From Meconema thalassinum (taxonomy: Eukaryota > Arthropoda > Insecta > Orthoptera > Tettigoniidae): a stretch of DNA of 64,000 nucleotides. A program made the position numbers and the translations under genes. The DNA lies in contig OX336399.1 in NCBI GenBank assembly GCA_946902985.2, forward strand, positions 163,414,911 through 163,478,910, in the 5' to 3' direction. This document shows, in pieces, positions 52,790 to 64,000 of the stretch; position 1 is the stretch's first letter; every line of letters begins with the position of its first letter. Below the pieces are notes generated by a model. That model worked only from the letters and a program-made list of their open reading frames with translations. It was not told where the DNA came from and ran no database searches.

Positions 52790-55700
52790 CATGGTCCCTC
52801 GCACATCACAGTCTAATGAAACAATGAACTATATCTAATACACAATGTAACTGTCACCAGACACACTCATATGGACCCTCGCACATCACAGTCCAATGAA
52901 ACAATGAACTATACCAAACAAACAATGTAACTGTCACCAGACTCACTCACATGGACCCTCGCACATCACAGTCTAATGAAACAATGAACTATACCAACCA
53001 AACAATGTAACTGTCACCAGACTCACTCACATGGACCCTCGCACATCACAGTTCAATGAAACAATGAACTATATCTAATAAACAATGTAACTGACACCAG
53101 GCACTCACATGGACCCTCGCACATCACAGTCTAATGAAACAATGAACTATATCCAATAAACAATGTAACTATCACCAGACACACTCACATGGACCCTCGC
53201 ACATCACAGTCTAATGAAACAATGAATTATATCTAATAAACAATGTAACTATCACCAGACACACTCACATGGACCCTCGCACATCACAGTCCAATGAAAC
53301 AATGTACTATGTCTAATAAACAATGTAACTATCACCAGACACACTCACATGGACCCTCGCACATCACAGTCCAACGAAACAATGAACTATACGAAACAAA
53401 CAATGTAACTGACACCAGACTCACTCACATGGACCCTCGCACATCACAGTTCAATGAAACAATGAACTATATCTAATAAACAATGTAACTGACACCAGGC
53501 ACTCACATGGACCCTCGCACATCACAGTCTAATGAAACAATGAACTATATCTAATAAACAATGTAACTGTCACCAGACGCACTCACATGGACCCTCGCAC
53601 ATCACAGTCTAATGAAACAATGAACTATATCTAATAAACAATGTAACTGTCACCAGACGCACTCACATGGACCCTCGCACATCACAGTCTAATGAAACAA
53701 TGAACTATATATAATAAACAATGTAACTGTCACCAGACATACTCACATGGACCCTCGCACATCACAGTCTAATGAAACAATGAACTATATCTAATAAACA
53801 ATGTAACTGTCACCAGACTCCCTCACATGGACCCTCGCACATCACAGTCAAATGAAACAATGAGCTATATCTAATAAACAATGTAACTATCACCAGACAC
53901 ACTCACATGGACCCTCGCACATCACAGTCCAATGAAACAATGAACTATGTCTAATAAACAATGTAACTATCACCAGACACACTCACATGGACCCTCACAC
54001 ATCACAGTCCAATGAAACAATGAACTATACCAAACAAACAATGTAACTGACACCAAACTCACTCACATGGACCCTCGCACATCACAGTCTAATGAAACAA
54101 TGAACTATATCCAATAAACAATGTAACTATCACCAGACACACTCACATGGACCCTCGCACATCACAGTCTAATGAAACAATGAATTATATCTAATAAACA
54201 ATGTAACTATCACCAGACACACTCACATGGACCCTCGCACATCACAGTCCAATGAAACAATGAACTATGTCTAATAAACAATGTAACTATCACCAGACAC
54301 ACTCACATGGACCCTCGCACATCACAGTCCAATGAAACAATGAGCTATACGAAACAAACAATGTAACTGACACCAGACTCACTCACATGGACTCTCGCAC
54401 ATCACAGTTCAATGAAACAATGAACTATATCTAATAAACAATGTAACTGACACCAGGCACTCACATGGACCCTCGCACATCACAGTCTAATGAAACAATG
54501 AACTATATCTAATAAACAATGTAACTGTCACCAGACGCACTCACATGGACCCTCGCACATCACATTCAAATGAAACAATGAACTATATCTAATAAACAAT
54601 GTAACTGTCACCAGACGCACTCACATGGACCCTCGCACATCACAGTCTAATGAAACAATGAACTATATATAATAAACAATGTAACTGTCACCAGACATAC
54701 TCACATGGACCCTCGCACATCACAGTCTAATGAAACAATGAACTATATGTAATAAACAATGTAACTGTCACCAGACTCCCTCACATGGACCCTCGCACAT
54801 CACAGTCAAATGAAACAATGAGCTATATCTAATAAACAATGTAACTATCACCAGACACACTCACATGGACCCTCGCACATCACAGTCCAATGAAACAATG
54901 AACTATGTCTAATAAACAATGTAACTATCACCAGACACACTCACATGGACCCTCGCACATCACAGTCCAATGAAACAATGAACTATACCAAACAAACAAT
55001 GTAACTGACACCAAACTCACTCACATGGACCCTCGCACATCACAGTCTAATGAAACAATGAACTATATATAATAAACAATGTAACTGACACCAGGCACTC
55101 ACATGGACCCACGCACATCACCGTTTAATGAAACAATGAACTATATCTAATAAACAATGTAACTGTCACCAGACACACTCACATGGACCCTCGCACATCA
55201 CAGTCTAATGAAACAATGAGCTATATCTAATAAACAATGTAACTATCACCAGACACACTCACAAGGACCCTCGCACATCACAGTTCAATTAAACAATGAA
55301 CTATGTCTAATAAACAATGTAACTATCACCAGACACACTCACATGGACCCTCGCACATCACAGTCCAATGAAACAATGAACTATACCAAACAAACAATGT
55401 AACTGACACCAAACTCACTCACATGGACCCTCGCACATCACAGTCTAATGAAACAATGAACTATATATAATAAACAATGTAACTGACACCAGGCACTCAC
55501 ATGAACCCACGCACATCACATTCTAATGAAACAATGAACTATATCTAATAAACAATGTAACTGTCACTAGACGCACTCACATGGACCCTCGCACATCACA
55601 GTCTAATGAAACAATGAACTATATATAATAAACAATGTAACTGTCACCAGACATACTCATATGGACCCTCGTACATCACAGTCTAATGAAGCAATGCACT

Positions 55701-55985
55701 ATATCTAATAAACAATGTAACTGTCTCCAGGCATACTCATATGGACCCTCGCACATCACAGTCTAATGAAACAATGAGCTATATCTAATAAACAATGTAA
55801 CTATCACCAGACACACTCACATGGACCCTCGCACATCACAGTCCAATGAAACAATGAACTATATCTAACAAACAATGTAATGTCACCAGACACACTCACG
55901 TGCACTCTCTCACATCACAGTCTAATGAAACCATGAACTATATCTAATAAACAATCTAACTCTCACTAGACACACTCACATGGAC
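52790..55985. repeat. Satellite B, 80-bp tandem repeat, about 40 units
   Basis: The unit is 80 bp (some 78), with blocks CTCACATGGACCCTCGCACA, TCACAGTCTAATG, AAACAATGAACTATAT, AATAAACAATGTAACTG and CACCAGAC. A variant marker CACCAGACTCCCTCAC at 53811 and 54769 is 958 bp apart, so blocks of 12 units repeat as a higher-order unit. Each monomer holds two AACAATG sites 21 bp apart. Confidence 0.97.
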
Positions 55986-55991
55986 CAATAA

Positions 55992-56039
<48 letters not shown>

Positions 56040-56104
56040 GTGAGACACCGGAGGAAGTAGACGTGTGCCTGAGTGCTCCGCAAAAAGTTAAGTATAGCAA
56101 GGAA

Positions 56105-57088
56105 ATGGTTTGCGACCGCTGTCAAGAAGGACTCCCAAGTGATGGTGACTATGTATACTGCACGGGATGCAAAGGGAAATATCATTATGAATGTACAACC
56201 GTAACTGTACGTACGTGGAAAGGTATGGCCAAACAAGCTAAGGAGTCATGGCGGTGTCCACAGTGCCGTAGCTTCAAGAAGTCAACGTCAGCACCTGTTG
56301 TCGCAAGCGGTGGAATAATGACCCTACCAGCTGCTCCCAACACTGATGACACAGCGACTCCACCTTCAACACCGGACACGGAGATAATACACGCATCGGA
56401 TATCAAAGGTATGTTTTTAGAATTAAAGAAGCAGATTAGTGAACTGAAAAACCAAGTGAGTGAAAGTGTAAAATGTGCCGACTTTATTGCGCAGAAATAT
56501 GATGAGTTGATTAAGGAAACTAAGTCAAATGCAACTCTTCTGAAATCACTTACAGCAGAAATAAAAACCCTAAAAGACGAAAAGAATCTACAAGACAAAA
56601 TAATATCAGATCTAAACGAGAAAGTGCACACAATGGAACAGAACGGTAGGCAACAATACATTGAAATATGTGAAGTGCCACGCGCGAAAGATGAAAGCCT
56701 GGATGAAATCGTCCACAAAATTGCTGAGACTCTAGAAGTAGATCTAAACATGTTTGATGTAGAGGAAGTTTACAGGCCCCCACTGCAAAGAAAGAACAAA
56801 ATCCCCCCAATAGTAGTAAAATTCAACTCCATATCCAAAAAGAATGAATTTTTACAGAAAAGAAAAGGACAAAATTTCCTCACTCATGGGAACACTAAAT
56901 CTAGGTTCTTCATTAACGAAAGTCTAACGTCATTTTACAGGGAGCTACTATGGAAAACTAAAAATCAGGCCAGAGAAAATAACTGGAAATTCATTTGGGT
57001 TAAAAACGGCAAAATACTAGCGCGAAAAAACGACGAATCTGGTATATTGAGAATCTCCCGTGAGGAAGACATTAAGAAAATTAGGTAA
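56105..57088 (+). CDS. LINE ORF1 protein with N-terminal PHD finger
   Basis: About 327 codons from the first in-frame ATG; the frame is open further upstream to 56063 or beyond. Residues 1-50 form a PHD-type finger: CDRCQEG, CTGCKGKYHYEC and WRCPQC give C-x2-C, C-x2-C, H-x2-C, C-x2-C. A Ser/Thr/Pro linker and a long helical coiled-coil (LKKQISELKNQVSE to LNEKVHTMEQNG) follow. The C-terminal third, with EICEVPRAKDESLDEIV and VYRPPLQRKNK, resembles the RNA-binding end of LINE ORF1 proteins. It would trimerise on LINE RNA in the RNP. The PHD may bind histone tails; that is inference. No stop breaks it. Confidence 0.88.
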   Translation: MVCDRCQEGLPSDGDYVYCTGCKGKYHYECTTVTVRTWKGMAKQAKESWRCPQCRSFKKSTSAPVVASGGIMTLPAAPNTDDTATPPSTPDTEIIHASDIKGMFLELKKQISELKNQVSESVKCADFIAQKYDELIKETKSNATLLKSLTAEIKTLKDEKNLQDKIISDLNEKVHTMEQNGRQQYIEICEVPRAKDESLDEIVHKIAETLEVDLNMFDVEEVYRPPLQRKNKIPPIVVKFNSISKKNEFLQKRKGQNFLTHGNTKSRFFINESLTSFYRELLWKTKNQARENNWKFIWVKNGKILARKNDESGILRISREEDIKKIR

Positions 57089-57105
57089 CCCCCCCCCCCC
57101 CCCCC
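57089..57105 (+). repeat. C17 homopolymer between ORF1 and ORF2
   Basis: Seventeen C directly after the ORF1 stop codon. ORF2 starts 47 bp later. Long C runs are rare in this AT-rich window. Its length may vary or be a sequencing artefact. Confidence 0.9.
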
Positions 57106-57151
57106 GCCTAAAAGAAAGAATTATTATTGAATTATTATATTAATTGATATT

Positions 57152-60042
57152 ATGAACAGTTGGGACAGCAATATAAATGTTTCTGGAATACAAAATGAAC
57201 TCACATTTCTCAATATACCCGATTTCATCGAAAATGGTAATAAGACTAGAAATAATGCTGAAATCAATATCCTCTCTCTAAATATTCAATCTATATCAAA
57301 AAACTGGGATTATTTAACCATAACCTTAGGCAAGAAAATTAATGATCTGGATATTATTTGCTTAACAGAAATTAACATACTTGAATCTAATAATTACCTA
57401 TTTACTTTGGATAATTTTAATGTTGTATTTTGTAATAGAACAAATCGTAAAGGAGCCATATATGTAAAGAACAACATGGCTATTAGAACACACAATTCAT
57501 ACATTTCCAATACTCATGAATCAATGGTAATAGAAATACTTCACATGAACAAAAAGATTGGATTAACATGCATTTACAGACCACCTAGCACTAACATAAA
57601 TGACTTTCTTGATGAACTGGAGACACATATAACACAACACACTAGTAAGTACAGCGAATACGCCATTTTAGGAGATATCAACATTGATACTTTATCTAAT
57701 GACATCAGTCTATCAGCTATCAAGTATACAAATATTATGGCAACTCATGGTTTCCTACCACTTATCACTCAATGTACTCGTTATGATCCAAATTTAGACT
57801 CGAGATCATGTATTGATCACATATACTATTGTAGCAGACTAGATCAATATACTTCTGCAGTCATACAATCAGATATCTCTGACCACTACATAACATATGC
57901 AGGTATTTGGCCAAAAAATGATAAGACACAATTACAAGATAATGAATCGTACATTACGCTAATGAACGATACTATCATACACACAAGCCTTAACAACACA
58001 GACTGGACAGATTGCCTTGAATTAAAAATCCTAATGACATATATAACAATATAACAACCAAATTTAAGGAAATCTACCAAAAAGCATCTTACATAACAAC
58101 TCGTAAACACAGAAAAAGCAAACAATGGTTCACTTATGACCTAAAAATACAATGTAAGGAAAGAGACAGACTTTACAAAACAATGCTCAGAAACAAGGAT
58201 AATATTACAATAAAAAATGAATACAAAGCTTTCAGAAACAAATTAAATAAGCTAATAAACAAAACAAAACATCAATATTATAAAAATAAGATAAATAGTT
58301 CCAAAAACGATAATAAAGGAATGTGGAAAGTCATTAATGATATAACAGGTCGGAAAACACAAACTGTCAATGAAGTCATAAACAAACATTTAATATTACA
58401 TTATACTAACGAAGTGATAGTCAATAAATTCATCAATACCTTTAGTGAAAAAATAAACAGCCTAGCTCATAACTGTAGTATCAACATATGGCAATCAAAT
58501 AGAAACACATTAATGAATTCCTTTACATTACTTGAAACTGATGAATATGAAATAGAAAACATAATTAAGGAATTAAAAACAGACAAATCGCCTGGGGTAG
58601 ACAATATACGCTTGAAAGACATAAAGGCAACATCCAAAAAAACTATACCAATCATAACACATCTCATAAACAAGATATTCGAATCAGGCATAATACCAAA
58701 ATATCTGAAATACACAATTATTAAACCAATATATAAGAATGGCGATCACTTAGACTTTGGCAACTACAGACCAATATGCATTTTATCAATCCTCCACAAA
58801 ATAATGGAAAAATGCTTGGATAAGAGATTGAAGAATTTCCTAAATAAATATGATATTTTAAAGGGACACCTATACGGTTTTAGGAAGGGGAAAAGTACTG
58901 AACTACTCCTGGCTGAATTTGCCAATGTAATAAATAATGCCTTAAATAAGAACAATCACATAATGGTACTTTTTCTTGACTTTTCTAAAGCATTTGACAC
59001 AATAAATCACAATAAACTACTTGCAAAATTACACGATATTGGAATAAGAGGCACGACTTACAAACTATTTGAAAGCTATCTGAAAAACAGGGAAATGGCA
59101 GTTATGGTCAATAACACTATCAGTGACGCAGTAGAAGGAACACAAGGTATCCCTCAAGGCAGCATTATCTCACCTACACTATATAACCTGTTCGTAAACG
59201 ACATGAATGAAGCCATTAAACACAGTAAAATATTTATTTATGCTGATGACACTACTATATATACCATACATAAAGACTCTAAAACAGCTTTTGATAGACT
59301 TCAAGAAGACTTCAATAACATCACAAGATGGTGTCATGACAATAATTTGTATATAAATTCAACCAAATCTAAAATAATGCACATCAGAGTTGATCACTTC
59401 ACACAAGAAAAATACAAACTAACGCACCACAGCTTATCATGCATACACCAAAACATCCTGGCAGGTTGCAAATGTAACACCTTCATAAATAGTACTTCGA
59501 CACAAAAATACCTAGGAATTACCCTTGATGAACACTTTAAAATGAACACACACACAGTAAACATAATAAAAAACCTAAGAGCAAACCTCTACACCTACTA
59601 CAATCTCCGATTTTATGTAGATAGGAAAACTTACAAAACAATTTACAGTGCTCTGATTGAAAGCAAATTAAGATATGCTATAGCAGCTTGGGGAGATAAA
59701 AACACAACTTTAATTAATAATCTTCAAGATAGCCAAAACAGGTTCTTTAAATATTTCACTGATATCCCTTATTTTAATATTAAAGAGTTGTTTCAAATTA
59801 CTGTACTGAATCTCTACTACCATGATCCAAGATTCAGGCATAAGGTCTCTCACAACATACAAACAAGAGCCATAACAAGTACTAAACATGTTAAACCTTT
59901 ATGTATAAATAGCTATGGTTTCAAGAGACTAAATTATATTATACCATCACTACTTAATGAACTACCACCTGGACTGACAAACATTAACAGCAAACAACTA
60001 GCTATAAGTCGCATTAAAAAATATTACTTAACCAAACATTAA
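57152..60042 (+). pseudogene. LINE ORF2: APE endonuclease and RT, one frameshift
   Basis: The endonuclease (57152-58020) shows the APE motifs: LSLNIQSI, ICLTEIN with the metal-binding Glu, CIYRPPS, LGDINID and SDISDHYITY with the catalytic His. The RT (58183-60042) has SPGVDNIRLKDIK, FLDFSKAFDTINH (motif A), GIPQGSIISPTLYNLF and IYADDTTIY (catalytic, near 59240), then a thumb. A one-base loss in the A5 run at 58024-58028 separates the two halves; otherwise the protein of about 960 residues is intact. Both active sites are complete. The domain order and tail fit the CR1/L2 group. It may be a young copy or carry a sequencing slip. Confidence 0.9.
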
Positions 60043-60196
60043 CTCATAACATAAATTTATTAATATAACTACCATAGTGTAATTTTTTGTATCTTTAATT
60101 ATTTACATTAATATTTTATCATTAACATTACAAACAAAATGCATGCACTCTTGTACTGAAATATAATCTATATATATGTTGTAAATAATAATTAAT

Positions 60197-60240
60197 ATGT
60201 CTCACAGATAATCTGTACTGTCATCAGATTCGTGAGACAT
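60197..60240 (+). promoter_or_regulatory. 3' UTR stem-loop of the CR1-like LINE
   Basis: ATGTCTCAC pairs with GTGAGACAT (60197-60205 with 60232-60240), and an inner ATCTG/CAGAT helix extends it. In LINEs such hairpins near the 3' end are recognised by the reverse transcriptase; this use here is inferred. Confidence 0.7.
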
Positions 60241-60310
60241 ATCACAATAATGTAACATAAATAGTATTTAATAAATAAATTAAATTAAATTATTATTATT
60301 ATTATTATTC

Positions 60311-62044
60311 TACAACATGTGAATTTTCCCAGCCTTGTTATATAGCCTATCCATGTTCTGTACCACTGTGACTTTTATCCTTGTTATATAATCCTCGACC
60401 TCTATGAGGTAAGGCAGGTGCCGATTTTGGAAAAATATTAAAATACAAGTTCAGAGTCGAATCTTAACACGGACATTTGACTTTTAAAGGTATTTGACTG
60501 TGAAAGACTCGTATGAATTTATTAACGTGCATGCTCTTGGGCACAATCCTAGGAAACCGATGTCTGAAAAAATCCATCAGTTAACATGGACATTCTCACA
60601 TTACTTATCTCGTTCAAAAGAGGGACGTGGTAAGAAAGTCAGGGTCCTACTCAAGTGATGATGATGATGATTATAGTGAAGGATCTATACAATACCTCGA
60701 AAGAGACACGGAAAGAATGCTTCTCTTGGACTTGGTATTGACTCTCACTGGACCTGCATGTTCCCGTCTTCCTCATTCACAATAGTGCATTATGCAACGA
60801 GCCTATTGGCAACTCAAACTAACACTTGGGGCGCTGCGCTCGGTCTGAATAAGTAGGGTTTAAAAGACTCAATAACACGCGTTTGATATGGAACACTTTT
60901 TTTTTTCGGTTATAATCAGTAAATATGGTCTCTAAAGTAATGACAGTGTTATTTTTAATTGTATATATGTATAACTGTGCGATACACGTGATCTAATTTG
61001 TGTGTTCCACTGGATTTTTTGGTGTCATTTGCATATTATCAAGCATCAGTTTTTATGGGTGATGTAGATCAGCTGATTCAAATTTACACAGGGCTACACT
61101 TTGGACATTATTTCGGTACTATTATGCGCAATATAATGTAAATGTCGATCCTGAGTCAACGCCGAGGACATTCAAATAGAGAAATACGGTACATAAACAA
61201 ATAAATAACACACCGAAGCTGTGCTACTTTTATCATTCCGAGACTAGCATCCACGCAAACCAGACGCCACTGTTCCAAGCTCCGACTTATATCGTGAATT
61301 GATGTCAAACTGATGATCAGCCAGCCTTTCCGCCAAGCCTACACCTCGTAATCGCTAAGTTCTTTGATATTCGAGCTATTCCACTACGAGTCATATAGGC
61401 CTAATTTGCCTCCCCGTGGGCACTGTAGAATGAGTGATTCCGCTACCATTCAAATATTCAACACCAAACCCACCTTTTAACCATCCAAATCAAGCAATTC
61501 CTGTCGCCCCCCGAGTTTTAATACAAGTTAAACTCATCCCTTCTCCCTACCAAGCAGCCAATAATTAATTATTTAATTAATTATTCAAGTAACTTCAATC
61601 TTACCAGCGCGCCCATCGTAACAGCTGTTTTTAAACTGAATAACCTTCGCTGGCTTTACGTCGCAGGTCTTCTGTCTGTCTACCTCGACAAGTGTTAGAT
61701 CCTTCCCGGGGTGGAAAGGTATTATTATTAGGTATTATTAGGTATCATCACATTTCGGCTATTGCTATTTGCATCTTTTGGAAAGTGATGAAAACGTATG
61801 TCCGCAGCCCTCTTATACATCGACTTACAGCCGTAAACTGAGCAATACACTTTGCTTTTACTCATTTTTCACTCTATCCACGAGTAAAACCTATTACTTA
61901 TGTATAAAGACACGAACAATTTACCAGGATCTGTTTACCAATACAAGAAACCATATACAAACAGTCACCACGTGACAAATGTACCCTACTTGGTAAGTTT
62001 CTTATTTTTACCGCTAGATGTCATATCAGATAGCTGGAGTTGCC
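60311..62044. other. Unassigned intergenic region
   Basis: Contains an AT palindrome near 61560 (TTAATTATTTAATTAATTA), a short (GAT)n and some CGCTGGCTTTACGTCGC near 61647 that resembles a dispersed insect repeat. No gene found. Confidence 0.4.
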
Positions 62045-62938
62045 AATAATGGCAATAATTACCATTATAGGCGAGTTGCATACGACTGTTTATGTTCGAC
62101 GATAATTATAACTATTTTATGTTCGAACATAAATATTCATAAATATCTCTCGATATTCTGTCGGTTGAATTCTTCTGCTTGGGAATTGTGTGGGCTCAGC
62201 ATTTGATCTCTACCCAATAATGAATCCCAAAGCTTTGAAACATTGTTTATCACGAAGTAGCAGTGACAGATAGCGCACAGGTACCATGTATGATCATTTT
62301 GTTATTTTGGTCAAATAACACAAAATTGGCTGTTACAAACGCTTTAAAATTAAAATGTATCGTATTATCTACTAGTTATTCTTCAAATTCGATGCGCATA
62401 GAATGTGAACGGAAGGCGAATAAATATAGTCCCAAATAGAACAGTAACGGTATCTGGCGGAAAAGTTTCGCATAAGAAATCCATTTACTGAACAGAGAGC
62501 TGGATTATAATTTCTGTGGAACTAATGTCATATGGCTGATTCCTCCATGACTTTCTAATGTGTTTATGTCAACAACAGCATTCACTGAAATTGTCGGCGA
62601 AATCTTACGAATGTGTAGAAATTGGAGTTGCGGATATTAAGGTACAGTGCTATTTATTTTGAAATATTGTCCAGTTTGTGTATGCATTGTAACCACAATG
62701 GTTGATCCAATATAGGCTCCATTGTCAACTTTCAAATCTTGTAATTCATGTCCGACATGTTGGATTTTGAATGCATATCAGACGCTTTCCTTACCTAATT
62801 GGTCAATGAATGAAAATATTGAGCTCTGATTGGTTGGAAAAACTGTGTTATAAATAAAAGTAGTACTTTAATGACACCCATTATGATACAGTTTTCTGAC
62901 ATTAAAATTTACATATCGACATCGTCGAACATAAAACA
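62045..62938. mobile_element. Unclassified element with TTTATGTTCGACGAT inverted ends
   Basis: TTTATGTTCGACGATAATTA near 62090 and, inverted, TCGACATCGTCGAACATAAA at 62915-62934 bracket about 850 bp. The same end blocks and several inner blocks (TTACCTAATTGGTCA, GAGCTCTGATTGGT, CATTATGATACAGTTTTCTG) occur in 31946-32424. No coding capacity. Probably a non-autonomous DNA transposon. Confidence 0.65.
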
Positions 62939-63117
62939 CTTTAAACGATTCCCATTATTTACTGAATGTTTTCTGTTCCAAAAAAAATAGCGGATAACTT
63001 GATAACTTGAAAGTTTCTCCTGTCTCTGCTACAAACGCTATAACGATTGGTCGCAACTTCAATTCTTGCCATCTCGCGGTGCGTTAATAAATCGTTGTTT
63101 TATGTTGTTAATTCATG

Positions 63118-64000
63118 ATGATGATGATGCTGATGATGATATTCTTAACGGACCGGACGCTTTCATACAAAAACAAGGAACAACATACTACAAAAGCTCA
63201 GTGGAACAGGCTGGAGAGTAAACGCGACAGTACTGCGTACATAAGCTCTTGTCTTGGTCTCCCCAGTTGCGGAATACTGCTGCCATGTGTGGCTTAACAG
63301 TGCGCATGCTTCAAAAGTTGATACCTAACTGAATGACACCATGAGGACAATATCTGGCACCATCAAATCGACACCTCTAAAATGGCTACCCGTTTTATCC
63401 AACATCCATCCCCCTCACATACGAAGAAACTGGCTCTTGTAAGAGAATGGCAGAAGTGTCGTAGTAACCCTCAGCTGCCCTTACATCAGGACTGCAACCC
63501 TCAGAAACCGAAGAGATTAATATCCAGAAACCCATCACGGAAGCTAGGTGAGAAGCTCCTGGAAACACATTTTGATGCTGATGAGAATTGACCTCTTCAA
63601 ATCCTGACCGCCTGGGTTTAACCCATCATCCTTGAGGAGCTCCTCCTTGTTTCAACTTACCGAGAGGGGAATGAATATCTCTAAAACAGAACCAGGACAA
63701 ATCATGGCAGGTGTAAATTCTGGCTTCACAAGTGGGGTAGATCTAAAGACCTTTTCTGCGACTGTGATAATGCGCCCCAGACCATCCAGCAGGTTGTTAA
63801 ATGGATATCTCTAAACAGAATCAGGACAAATCATGGCAGGTGTAAATTCTGGCTTCACAAGTGGGTAGGATCTGAAGACCCATTCTGTGACTGTGATAAT
63901 GTGCCCCAGACCATCCAGCACGTAGTTATGGACTGCCCAAAAAGAAGATTCAATGGATCTGTTCAAGAACTACATAGTGCCTCAACAGAGACAGTGGACT
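63118..64000 (+). pseudogene. Jockey-like LINE fragment, C-terminal, runs off the window
   Basis: After a (GAT)n tract, frame-corrected pieces read AEYCCHVWLNSAHASKVDT and NDTMRTISGTIKSTPLKWLP, close to AEYCSSVWVNSSHVKKVDT and NETMRIISGTIKSTPLFWLP in the LINE at 42447-45014, so it is the same family. The C-terminal finger region (FCDCDNVPQTIQHVVMDC) is present twice in tandem (63667-63793 and 63797-63920). Many frame breaks. Continues to the window edge. Confidence 0.82.

Larger units (their letters stand above)
56039..60290 (+). mobile_element. CR1-like LINE, nearly complete
   Basis: Two reading frames in order (PHD/coiled-coil ORF1; endonuclease-RT ORF2), a 3' UTR with a stem-loop and a terminal ATTAAATTAAATT(ATT)n. 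(ATT)n tracts lie on both sides (55993-56038 and 60288-60310). Only one frameshift is evident. The left side abuts satellite B. Confidence 0.9.

Noticed and set aside
52790..55985. CRISPR-like array or minisatellite gene
   Set aside because: Continuous 80-bp monomers without spacers; the 60-codon open frame inside (53294-53476) is a by-product of the repeat.
56185..56810. Minus-strand genes opposite LINE ORF1
   Set aside because: Antisense shadows of a well-supported coding region.

Overview
This window looks like intergenic and intronic DNA from a large, repeat-rich arthropod genome, most likely an insect with a bloated genome; the species cannot be named from sequence alone. The evidence is the mix of element types: tRNA-headed SINEs, CR1-like, Jockey-like and restriction-like-endonuclease LINEs, BEL/Pao, hAT, mariner and Helitron elements, long (TAA)n tracts, two satellites and intron-style splice signals. 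There are no operons, rRNA genes, free-standing tRNA genes or CRISPR arrays.

Layout: 1-2600 holds SINEs, a foldback MITE and a decayed mariner with another MITE inside it. 2940-5168 is a train of four 5'-truncated LINE 3' ends, all on the minus strand and separated by (TAA)n tracts; a fifth copy lies at 7940-8746 beyond 2.7 kb of unassigned sequence. 8839-14701 contains three short minus-strand exons of one unrecognised host gene with compatible splice phases; a near-complete but broken Helitron (10454-14120) sits in the intron between two of them. 14850-19560 is a mosaic of LINE tails and nested SINEs. 20031-32945 is a 100-bp satellite split by a 7.9-kb BEL/Pao retrotransposon (23180-31100) and by a 1-kb non-autonomous DNA element (31875-32899).

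33014-41196 has a MITE, a candidate exon, two long copies and one fragment of a LINE carrying a restriction-like endonuclease, several SINEs and a non-autonomous Helitron. 41718-48751 is a hAT element with an exact 8-bp target duplication, whose broken transposase gene is interrupted by a Jockey-like LINE with one long open frame and by a small GC-rich insertion. 52790-55985 is an 80-bp satellite with a 958-bp higher-order period. 56039-60290 is an almost intact CR1-like LINE with a PHD-finger ORF1. The window ends in another Jockey-like LINE fragment.

The elements interact as an ecology rather than a pathway. Two unrelated tRNA-derived SINE families share their last bases (CCATACG) with the Jockey-like LINE, which suggests that this LINE copies them. 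Many LINE copies begin and end at (TAA)n tracts, as if these are insertion targets that each insertion renews. Satellite A was the landing site of at least two insertions with clear target duplications. The only probable host coding sequence is the minus-strand exon chain, plus one weaker exon near 33.4 kb.
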